Below are positions 54,553 through 61,453 of a stretch of DNA of 64,000 bases, piece after piece (the first letter of the stretch is position 1; every line of letters begins with the position of its first letter). Source of the DNA: Lewinella sp050633125 (GTDB lineage: Bacteria > Bacteroidota > Bacteroidia > Chitinophagales > Saprospiraceae); contig NZ_JBOEFX010000025.1 of assembly GCF_050633125.1 (NCBI RefSeq), positions 1 through 64,000 on the forward strand. The letters run 5' to 3'. Both the position numbers and the translations under genes were made by a program. A model generated the notes under the pieces. It did no database searches. It saw nothing but the letters and a program-made list of their open reading frames with translations, and had not been told where the DNA came from.

Positions 54553-54771
54553 AAACATGAGTCATCCCGAATTTTGGCTAAGGCCAAAATCCAGCCTGAC
54601 TTTAACTTAGAAAGAGTCATTAAATAGCTGAAAAGATTGATTTATCTGACTTTTGTAGAAAACCCCATGATTTCACTAATAGAAATCGTGGGGTTTCTTC
54701 TTTAACTATAGGTTTTGCGGTTGGTCAGCACGGATTTTGATGACCATCAAAATTCGGGATGACTCATGTTT
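54553..54771. repeat. 219-bp MITE-like element with 24-bp perfect terminal inverted repeats and internal terminator
   Basis: The ends (54553-54576 and 54748-54771; core GAGTCATCCCGAATTTTG) are exact inverted repeats. Inside each end is a 40-bp imperfect palindrome (54561-54600, 54724-54763). The middle holds a hairpin (54658-54697) that ends the cytochrome operon. A shorter, decayed sibling lies at 22510-22617. No reading frame and no target duplication seen. Confidence 0.6.
54658..54702 (+). terminator. Terminator hairpin
   Basis: GAAAACCCCATGATTTC (54658-54674) with GAAATCGTGGGGTTTC (54682-54697), T-rich tail. It lies inside the 219-bp inverted-repeat element. Confidence 0.65.
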
Positions 54772-54882
54772 TTTTAAAAAAATAACAGGCACTAGGCTAT
54801 CTTCATTCTAGGAAATGAGACCGTAAGTATTGTGTGAAAAAATAAACTGAGCCGTCATTAAGAGCATGAAAACAAAAGGCGA

Positions 54883-54902
54883 TTTATTTTCTGCGCAATA
54901 CC
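54883..54902 (+). repeat. 'TTTATTTTCTGCGCAATAC' repeat, third copy
   Basis: Matches 12009-12028 at 19 of 20 positions. It lies 26 nt before the ATG of the lipoprotein gene, as the 12009 copy lies just before xylB. Confidence 0.5.
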
Positions 54903-54927
54903 AAGAAAGCTTAACGATTCTGAAAAG

Positions 54928-55407
54928 ATGAAAAAATTATTTTTTGTTGGAACCCTTTTGGTATTATTTACATGTTGTGAACATTGGCATACTATTGAGA
55001 TTAGAAATGAACTTGATTGTTACGTTGATATAGCCATGTTAATGGAAGAAACTGATGAGTGGAGAGGATTGAAGGATACCATAATTGAATGTATTGTCTA
55101 TAATGATTGCGGCTTCACGATTTTTAAAAGTGATGATAAAAGTGAAACCTGTAGCTTTAACTACTGTGATTCACTCAAGATTGGACTTGATAATGAATTC
55201 CTGTTCAAGATCCCCCCATCCTACTCTCTAAAATATACTGGAGATATGAACGAAGGTCCACTTGACATTTTAAGTAGGATATCTGAAATAGATGCATCTT
55301 ATTCAGATGGAACTATATCTGCGAAGAATAATGGTGTAATTCAATTGTTTTCAGTTAATGAATATTCTTATTCTTCAATGAGAAAAGTTTGGATTTTGAA
55401 ATGGTGA
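54928..55407 (+). CDS. Hypothetical lipoprotein
   Basis: 159 residues. The signal has a lipobox-like end (LFTCCEHW). The remainder is an AT-rich-coded polar protein with Cys pairs (IECIVYNDCGF, ETCSFNYCD) suggesting disulfides. No family recognised. Its coding bases are clearly more AT-rich than those of neighbouring genes, hinting at recent gain. It is 43 bp before the secreted deacylase gene. Confidence 0.6.
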   Translation: MKKLFFVGTLLVLFTCCEHWHTIEIRNELDCYVDIAMLMEETDEWRGLKDTIIECIVYNDCGFTIFKSDDKSETCSFNYCDSLKIGLDNEFLFKIPPSYSLKYTGDMNEGPLDILSRISEIDASYSDGTISAKNNGVIQLFSVNEYSYSSMRKVWILKW

Positions 55408-55450
55408 CAAGAGCTTGTTTTTGTATTATTCCGAACTAGAATTTGCTGCT

Positions 55451-56497
55451 ATGAAAAAGTACATGTTGTTGTTTCTGTGTGTGGGGTGTCTTTTTGGTTT
55501 TTTAAATAGCCAGAGCGATATTCAAATCATCGATCAGCTAGATCTCGCTGTGGTTCCAGAGGGGAAGGTCAGTAAATACTATCTCCATTTGGTGGATAAT
55601 GGATTGGGCCAACCAGTGTACGTGCCCATTATGGTGGCGAAAGGTAGGGCAGAAGGGCCTGTGCTGGGATTGACCGCCGCGATCCACGGCAATGAATTGA
55701 ATGGTATTCCGATCATTCAGGAGGTATTCAAGCAGATAGATTTAGACAACTTGCGCGGCACGGTCGTTGGCGTCCCCGGCCTCAATGTGGTCAGTTTGAA
55801 CCTGGACAGCCGCCGCTTTATTGATGATGAAGACCTCAATCGCAATTTTCCAGGTAAAGAGAATGGTAACCGCAGCCAACAATACGCTTTTCGAATCTTT
55901 GATAAGATTGTCCGGCATTTTGATTACCAAATTGATATGCACACGGCTAGTTTTGGCCGAATTAACAGCATGTATGTCCGCGCAGATATGGCAGATGAGA
56001 CCTTGGCACAGATGGCCGTTTTGCAGTATGCGGATATTATTCTCGATAATAAAGGCATCCCATCAGCTGGTGCTGGCGCTGGTAGCCCTCGTACCTTACG
56101 CGCCGAAGCTGTACTGAATGGTATTCCGACCATTACGGTAGAATACGGAGACCCTCAAGTGTACCAGCCGGAAATGACATGGCGAGGAGTGGATGGCATT
56201 TTAAACACTTTAGCATGGTTGGAGATGATGTCTTCACCAGCGAAAGACGAGCCAGATGCGGCCATTGTGTGTAAGAAATCCTATTGGATTTATACAACAC
56301 AAGGAGGCTTACTAGATATTCCCGTGGAATTAAAGCAGCGAGTAGAAAAAGGGGAGGTAATCGGTGTTCTGAAGAATGCTTTTGGGGATGTAATCGAGAC
56401 CTACTTGGCCCCCGAGGCAGGTGTTGTGATTGGCAAAAGTACCAATCCGGTAAACATGACCGGCGGGCGGATCATTCATTTGGGGATATTGCGATGA
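55451..56497 (+). CDS. Secreted succinylglutamate desuccinylase/aspartoacylase family protein
   Basis: 348 residues from the ATG at 55451, which opens a signal peptide (MKKYMLLFLCVGCLFGFLNS). A TTG at 55415 is also in frame but less likely. Close paralogue of the deacylase at 31198: GPVLGLTAAIHGNELNGIPI (His79, Glu82), IDMHTASFGR (His164), TVEYG, and the C-terminal biotinyl-like domain ending GGRIIHLGILR. Unlike that copy it keeps the standard substrate motif DLNRNF (128-133). It therefore probably hydrolyses or binds an acyl-amino-acid-like substrate outside the cytoplasm. Substrate unknown. Confidence 0.85.
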   Translation: MKKYMLLFLCVGCLFGFLNSQSDIQIIDQLDLAVVPEGKVSKYYLHLVDNGLGQPVYVPIMVAKGRAEGPVLGLTAAIHGNELNGIPIIQEVFKQIDLDNLRGTVVGVPGLNVVSLNLDSRRFIDDEDLNRNFPGKENGNRSQQYAFRIFDKIVRHFDYQIDMHTASFGRINSMYVRADMADETLAQMAVLQYADIILDNKGIPSAGAGAGSPRTLRAEAVLNGIPTITVEYGDPQVYQPEMTWRGVDGILNTLAWLEMMSSPAKDEPDAAIVCKKSYWIYTTQGGLLDIPVELKQRVEKGEVIGVLKNAFGDVIETYLAPEAGVVIGKSTNPVNMTGGRIIHLGILR

Positions 56498-56629
56498 GTT
56501 GGGCGTCGCCAGTTGGCGAAAGGAGTAGAACCCGCCTGACTAGTCGGACAGGAGATTTCTGGTAGCCCGAAGGGATCACTATGTGGGATCATTATGACAG
56601 AGGATAGAGATGAAAAAAACGAAGGCTCC

Positions 56630-56726
56630 TTGTAGTTTCCAGACTATCCCGACCAGCGTATGTGCAATGCTGGTCGGGAGACCAGCGGGATATAGCATGT
56701 TAGTCTGGGGACTAACAGGAGCGTTT
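56630..56726. repeat. 'GACCAGCGGGATA' structured intergenic repeat, copy 2
   Basis: TGTAGTTTCCAGACTATCCC, CCCGACCAGC (paired with GCTGGTCGGG), GAGACCAGCGGGATATAG and GGACTAACAGGAGCG. Same block order as 18572-18692. Confidence 0.5.
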
Positions 56727-56833
56727 ATTTGAAAAATCGTCACGCCAATTTATCAGCAGATTGGACACCCTAGGGGATAGGGTAGGGCGTCCAAATCTGT
56801 GCGGACCGAATAGGGGAGCGCGGCGCAGCGGAG

Positions 56834-56908
56834 CGAGCACAGCCAGGGATAGGAGGCATCCCGCAGGGTGCCGGATAGCCCGGCCGCCCCGCAGGTGGCG
56901 GGGATGCC
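56834..56908 (+). repeat. GC-rich 'GAGCACAGCCAGGGAT' structured repeat, copy 2
   Basis: Blocks GAGCACAGCCAGGGATAGG, GCATCCCGCAGGGTGC, AGCCCGGCCGCCCC and GGCGGGGATGC parallel those at 47442-47518. It ends 128 nt before the beta-helix lipoprotein. Confidence 0.55.
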
Positions 56909-57035
56909 AAAAGCTGGTTTTACTAACTCCGTCGCTGAATGCTCCAAAAAACTTCACACTGCTTTACCGTCAGTTTGCGAAATTCCGCAACAAGCTCTTC
57001 GTAATCTTCTACCTTGCCGTAAATTTCCAATTGTT

Positions 57036-57692
57036 ATGAAAAAAATAGTCCTTTTTATTTTTGTTGCTTCCTTATTGGCTGCCTCTTGCGGTAGTGCAGG
57101 CTTACTGGTGACGGACAATTTAACAATGTCTTTGAATACACTGACCTCCGGTACCTCTGTGAAACTAAAGCAAGGAGATTACCTACTGGACAAAACGATC
57201 TTGCTGGATGGAAAACAGGATATTACCATTGATGGTAATGGTTCAACGCTTACCGTGAATTCGCTTTCAGATCATGTGATTCATGTGGCTAATTGCAGTA
57301 ACATTCGATTGATCAATTTCAAAGCAACTCACATAGAACCGTCAGGCCCGGTAGGGTGTACAGGCAACGTTTTATTGCTTGAAAATAGCTCGGATATATT
57401 GGTAGAAGGCTGCGACCTGAACGGTAGCGGCATCGTAGGCATCGCTTCCTACAATGTGGATAACCTGCGCGTATTGAATAATTTTATTCACGAAAACAGT
57501 GAATACAGCATTATTTATCAAGGCCCATCCCTATTACTGGACGGGAACATTTTCGAAGAGAATGGCAACGGCAACGTTATCTACTTCAGCCATGTTGAAA
57601 AAGGCGGAATGATGGGTTGGCCTCCCGATGAGCAAATTGCTATGGATACGCAGCTGCAAGGTTTGGTGATGCGTAATAATACTTTTAAGTAA
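57036..57692 (+). CDS. Lipoprotein with right-handed parallel beta-helix
   Basis: 218 residues from the ATG at 57036, which opens a lipoprotein signal (FVASLLAASCG). The frame reaches further up through the GC-rich repeat, but that part has no family or signal character. The mature protein has stacked short strands typical of pectate-lyase-like beta-helices: ITIDGNGSTLTVNSLSDHVIHVANCSNIRLINFKA, LVEGCDLNGSGIVGIAS, LRVLNNFIHENSEYSI. It is short for an enzyme of this fold, and no catalytic triplet is evident. Probably a surface carbohydrate-binding or structural protein. Confidence 0.75.
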   Translation: MKKIVLFIFVASLLAASCGSAGLLVTDNLTMSLNTLTSGTSVKLKQGDYLLDKTILLDGKQDITIDGNGSTLTVNSLSDHVIHVANCSNIRLINFKATHIEPSGPVGCTGNVLLLENSSDILVEGCDLNGSGIVGIASYNVDNLRVLNNFIHENSEYSIIYQGPSLLLDGNIFEENGNGNVIYFSHVEKGGMMGWPPDEQIAMDTQLQGLVMRNNTFK

Positions 57693-57702
57693 GGATGCTG
57701 AG

Positions 57703-57753
57703 TTTTTATCACATAGGCATATAGAAAGTGCTTTTTATCACATAGGCACATAG
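57703..57753 (+). repeat. Tandem pair of the 'TATCACATAGGCACATAG' repeat beside a 2-base gap
   Basis: TTTTTATCACATAGGCATAT (57703-) and TTTTTATCACATAGGCACAT (57732-) are near-identical direct copies. Two Ns follow at 57756-57757, suggesting an assembly join at the repeat. Confidence 0.55.
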
Positions 57754-57755
57754 TT

Positions 57756-58898
57756 NNACCCTCCCATCCACCGAAAAAGAAGGATAGTGAGCAAGCCCCA
57801 GGTCGTACCACTGACCATACTGAGAATAGCCAGCACAATGGCGTGGGGCATCCACTCTTCGTTATAAGCAGCAGTGACGGCCGGTGCGGTGGAAATTCCT
57901 CCCAGGTTGGCCATGCTCGCAATAGGCACCCATGCCATGTGGAGCTTGAGCGCCCTGGCCGCTAGCATCATAAAAAGGTAATGCAACAGGAGCCAGATGA
58001 CTACCAGCCCAATGATTGACAGCGGCAGCGAGAAGCCCCCGAAGTTGAGTTTTAGCCCCAGGATGGCCATGATCAATATGATGAACAGGCCACCGGCTTT
58101 GAGCACCAGACTATGGTTCCAGCTCCGTACGAAGTTGCCCAGTAAGAGGCCGACAACCGACAAGAAAACGATTTTCCATAGGAAAGCTTCTACGAAATAA
58201 GTCGTGACCAACATCACCAGCAGGCAAGTGACAGCCGTAATCACAATACTATAGCGGCTGCTTTTCTGAAGGTCGATCTCGTCGGGAACAAAGTCCTGAA
58301 TCTTATCGTCAATGCCAAAATAACTATTGAACTGGTCGCTGCGCTTGATCATCTGAAACATGAGGATGGTCCAGATATTCACCAATACATTGTCCAAAAC
58401 CAAAATGGCCAGAAAGAGCCCTTCCGGGCATTCGGCTACTTCTTTGAGTACTAACTGACTGGTACTTCCTCCAATCCACCCTCCGACAATAGGAACGAGG
58501 CCCTTCCAGTATTCTTCCGTGATGACCAACTGTGTCCATTGATCGGAAAAAAGACTGGAAAACAGTACCAACAAAGGAGCGAGTACTGCAATCACAAACG
58601 AACCGATCACAAACAGGAGGATAGGCCGCAGGCCAATGATTTTGAGCTGCCGAAACGAAAGGGCACTCATGACAAAAAGAATAGCCAACGGGATGATGAA
58701 ATCCTTACTCCATTGGTGCAATTGAACACTGGCCAAGTCCAGTTGAAAAAGGTGCGTGATCGAAGCAGGAATGACGTAAGCAAAGAGAATGGCAGGAAAC
58801 CATTCCAGTAGCTTCCTGATCGGTGCAGATTTCTGCCGATCAAGCCAAAATACAACCGCGACCGTAACGGTGACAATCAGGAGGGCTATCGTTAACAT
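57756..58898 (-). CDS. DUF819 family integral membrane protein, stop codon obscured by N
   Basis: About 380 residues with roughly ten hydrophobic helices from the N-terminus on. DUF819 features are IVGGWIGGSTSQLVLKEV (about 134-151), LVLDNVLVNIW and the late SMANLGGISTAPAVTAAYNEEWMPHAIVLAILSMV. The family is widely conserved but of unknown function, perhaps a transporter. The codon after WMGG reads T-N-N, so the natural stop is most likely hidden by the ambiguous bases at 57756-57757. Without it the frame runs a few codons into the repeat. It starts 12 bp after the dienelactone-hydrolase-like gene and is likely co-transcribed with it. Confidence 0.82.
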
Positions 58899-58910
58899 AG
58901 TAAGCCCAGC

Positions 58911-59801
58911 TTATTGCAGGTGTTCCTGAAAGAAATCGATGGTACGTGTCCAGGCCAATTCCGCAGCGTCTTTGTCATAGCGCGGGGTGGTGTCGTTGTG
59001 GAAACCGTGGTTGGCGCCAGGATAAATATGGCCGGTGTATGTTTTGCCGTGTTCTTTAAGTGCAGCTTCGTAGGCTGGCCAGCCAGCGTTGACGCGCTCA
59101 TCCAATTCACCAAAATGAAGGAGTAGCGCTGCTCCTATTTTAGGCACATCTTCTACTTTGGGCTGGCTACCGTAGAAGGGGACTGCTGCTTGCATTTCCG
59201 GCAAACGAACGNNGGCCATCATGTTGGATATCCAGCCGCCAAAGCAAAAACCTACCACGCCTACTTTGCCATTACACTCCGGGTGCTCTTTAAGGTAGTG
59301 ATAAGCAGCAATGAAATCTTCGAGCATCTCCTGCTTGTCACGTTGCCGTTGCAGGGTACGGCCATCATCATCGTTGCCGGGGTAGCCACCCAGCGGCGTA
59401 AGCGCATCAGGGCCCAAAGCAATAAAACCTGCCAGCCCCGCCCGACGGGTCACGTCTTCGATATGAGGATTGAGGCCCCGGTTTTCATGCACCACAATGA
59501 TGCCCGGCAGCTTTTCTGTGTTTTCCGAAGAGCGGCTAAGTAGACCTTTAATACTACCACCTCCCTCAGGAGAGTCGTAGTGGATATACTCCGAATTCAA
59601 GCGCGGATCATTGGCTTGTACCTGTAGTTTGCTCCCGTATTTAGGCATCAAGTAGTCCATTAAACTGGCAACAGTAAGCCCACCTACAGCGTACATGGAT
59701 AGTTGCTCGACAAAAGTACGCCGGTCTATTTTGTTGTGGGCATACTGGTCGTAGAGGTCAAAGACTTCTTGGTTTACTTCCTTTTTGTTGAGCTTTTTCA
59801 T
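58911..59801 (-). CDS. Dienelactone hydrolase family protein with Tat-like N-terminus
   Basis: About 296 residues from the ATG at 59799-59801 (MKKLNKKEVNQEVF). The frame is open to 59897, but that part overlaps the next gene. Near the N-terminus DRRTFVEQLSMYAVGGLTVASLM has an RR-x-F motif and hydrophobic run like a Tat signal. The alpha/beta hydrolase fold follows: IVVHENRGLNPHIEDVTRRAG, nucleophile Cys in VGFCFGGW, and the catalytic His in GANHGFHND near the end. Two Ns at 59212-59213 make one residue unknown without breaking the frame. The substrate is likely a lactone or ester, not more precisely known. Confidence 0.85.
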   Translation of the reverse strand: MKKLNKKEVNQEVFDLYDQYAHNKIDRRTFVEQLSMYAVGGLTVASLMDYLMPKYGSKLQVQANDPRLNSEYIHYDSPEGGGSIKGLLSRSSENTEKLPGIIVVHENRGLNPHIEDVTRRAGLAGFIALGPDALTPLGGYPGNDDDGRTLQRQRDKQEMLEDFIAAYHYLKEHPECNGKVGVVGFCFGGWISNMMAXVRLPEMQAAVPFYGSQPKVEDVPKIGAALLLHFGELDERVNAGWPAYEAALKEHGKTYTGHIYPGANHGFHNDTTPRYDKDAAELAWTRTIDFFQEHLQ

Positions 59802-59866
59802 CTTGCTTTGTTGTTTACTTATGTAATCGCTTCCCAATATACGAAGGAGGTTTTGAAGTGGGGATG

Positions 59867-61267
59867 CTAAATTTCCTCCAGCTTGCGCAGTAACCACTTG
59901 CGTTCTGACAGAATTTCTTCTTGCAGGATCATCGCTTTGTTTTTTTGCTTCTCCTCATTGTCGTAAGGATTACTGGTGATGAGCCTACGGGTGTAAGCTA
60001 TTATGTTTTGAAAGTTTTTACGATGGTAATCACTTACCTCTCTTCGGCGGATGAACAAACGAAAGCTATCGAGATGAGACTCCAGGAGGTCAAATTCTTC
60101 GGCCTCGTAATAGATTTTTAGTTGGATGGTTTTAGCGATCAGCTGATTGACCAAATCTTTAGGATTGGCAACCTGAAGATGGGCCAAGGCTTGATCATAG
60201 TTTTTTTGACCGTATTCCAGCCGAGCCAGGTTGAAATAGACGGTACTTTCCTGATAATCCTGAGGTAAGTAGCTTTTATAACTTTCAATAAATTGCGCCA
60301 CAGGCAGGAATTCCTCTAGCCGCAGGCCAAAACCAACAATATTGTCAAAAGTGAATCGCGACAACTGATGATTTTCGATAAAAAAGCCTTTCAGGAGCCC
60401 TTCCTGATATAACTCCCAGCCTTCGCGAGTAAACTCGAGGCTACCTTCATTGAGTTTTCGGATACAGAAATTAATAGCAGCCCGGTACAAATCCTTGAGT
60501 TCTTCCTGCGGAAATTGCGAGTAATGGATAAGCAGGTGCTCTCGGAATTTGCGGAAGTACATTTGACTATAGGCCTCCGTCAAAAAACGATAGCAGTAAT
60601 AGTACAAGGCAATAGCAGGCACCTCCAGGTAAGGGCTGCCTTCTAATTCGTCGATCCATCCTTTGAGTAAACCAAACTGATAGTCTGTCTGATACACGGC
60701 CCGATGTGATAGTTGAGAGCAAACATGGCGGAGTTTTTGGGCGAGGTAGAGCACGTCCATCGTATCGCCTATTTCTTGTAAGTTAAGATGCCCTGTCCTC
60801 TTTTGGGTAGATTGAAACTTACTGGTTTCTAGCTGGAATTTTAATTGATTCTGAAAGAAATCAGCATTGCGATAGGGGTGCTGGCTTTGTTTTCGATCTG
60901 CTTTTTTTATAGCCCTACCGTAGTGTTTTGTAAGGTTTCGTTGCCGATAAAACCCTGCCAGGGCGAGGTGACTGGAGACTTCATCGGCTGTCACCGCATT
61001 CCACGTGAGGTATTTTTCGATGATCAGATGCAGGTCGCTCATGAGGCTTCTTAGCAGTTGGTCATCATAAGGTTGGTCATCAAAAATCGATTTGAACAAG
61101 TGTTCCTTAGTAGGGAATGGTTTGCCTTGGTAACGGTAGCTGGCAAGTGTATTGAAGAGTAGGGGGATATCCTGGCGGTGGGTTACGTAAGGAGATCGTA
61201 CCAATTTCTTGAGCTCTCGGAGCGCTGTTTTGTCCAGTTTTTCCAGTAATTGATATAAAAGAGGCAC
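59867..61267 (-). CDS. Uncharacterised all-helical (TPR-like) protein, paralogue of 45388
   Basis: 466 residues without a signal or membrane segment, highly helical. Matches with the 45388 protein run end to end, from the N-terminus (LLYQLLEKLDKTALRELKKLVRSP vs LFQVLHQLNSREQTQFRHFVDSP) to the last residues (SERKWLLRKL vs GEKEWFLRQV). TPR-like pairs are seen at about 320-375. It is divergent from a surface-protein gene starting at 61454 (186 bp). The paired arrangement at both loci suggests a functional link with the surface protein. The nature of the link is unknown. Confidence 0.75.
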   Translation of the reverse strand: MPLLYQLLEKLDKTALRELKKLVRSPYVTHRQDIPLLFNTLASYRYQGKPFPTKEHLFKSIFDDQPYDDQLLRSLMSDLHLIIEKYLTWNAVTADEVSSHLALAGFYRQRNLTKHYGRAIKKADRKQSQHPYRNADFFQNQLKFQLETSKFQSTQKRTGHLNLQEIGDTMDVLYLAQKLRHVCSQLSHRAVYQTDYQFGLLKGWIDELEGSPYLEVPAIALYYYCYRFLTEAYSQMYFRKFREHLLIHYSQFPQEELKDLYRAAINFCIRKLNEGSLEFTREGWELYQEGLLKGFFIENHQLSRFTFDNIVGFGLRLEEFLPVAQFIESYKSYLPQDYQESTVYFNLARLEYGQKNYDQALAHLQVANPKDLVNQLIAKTIQLKIYYEAEEFDLLESHLDSFRLFIRRREVSDYHRKNFQNIIAYTRRLITSNPYDNEEKQKNKAMILQEEILSERKWLLRKLEEI

Positions 61268-61453
61268 AAGGGGCGTTTTTTATTTCTACAAAATAAATAG
61301 TTATTAATCTTTAAATAAGCTAATTAAGATCTAATTTAATAATAATAATTTCCACAAATGGTATTATTTGTTCTTGTGTTTGCGGGCCTCATCAAGCACC
61401 TTTGTCAGGAACGTATTACGAAAGAACAGATCCAAAAGATAAAACGGAACATA

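Larger units (their letters stand above)
56498..57035. other. Intergenic region rich in structured repeats
   Basis: No gene seen. It holds the second copy of the GACCAGCGGGATA repeat (56630-56726), a hairpin formed by GATTGGAC/GTCCAAATC (56758-56799) and the second GAGCACAGCCAGGGAT repeat (56834-56908). Confidence 0.5.
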
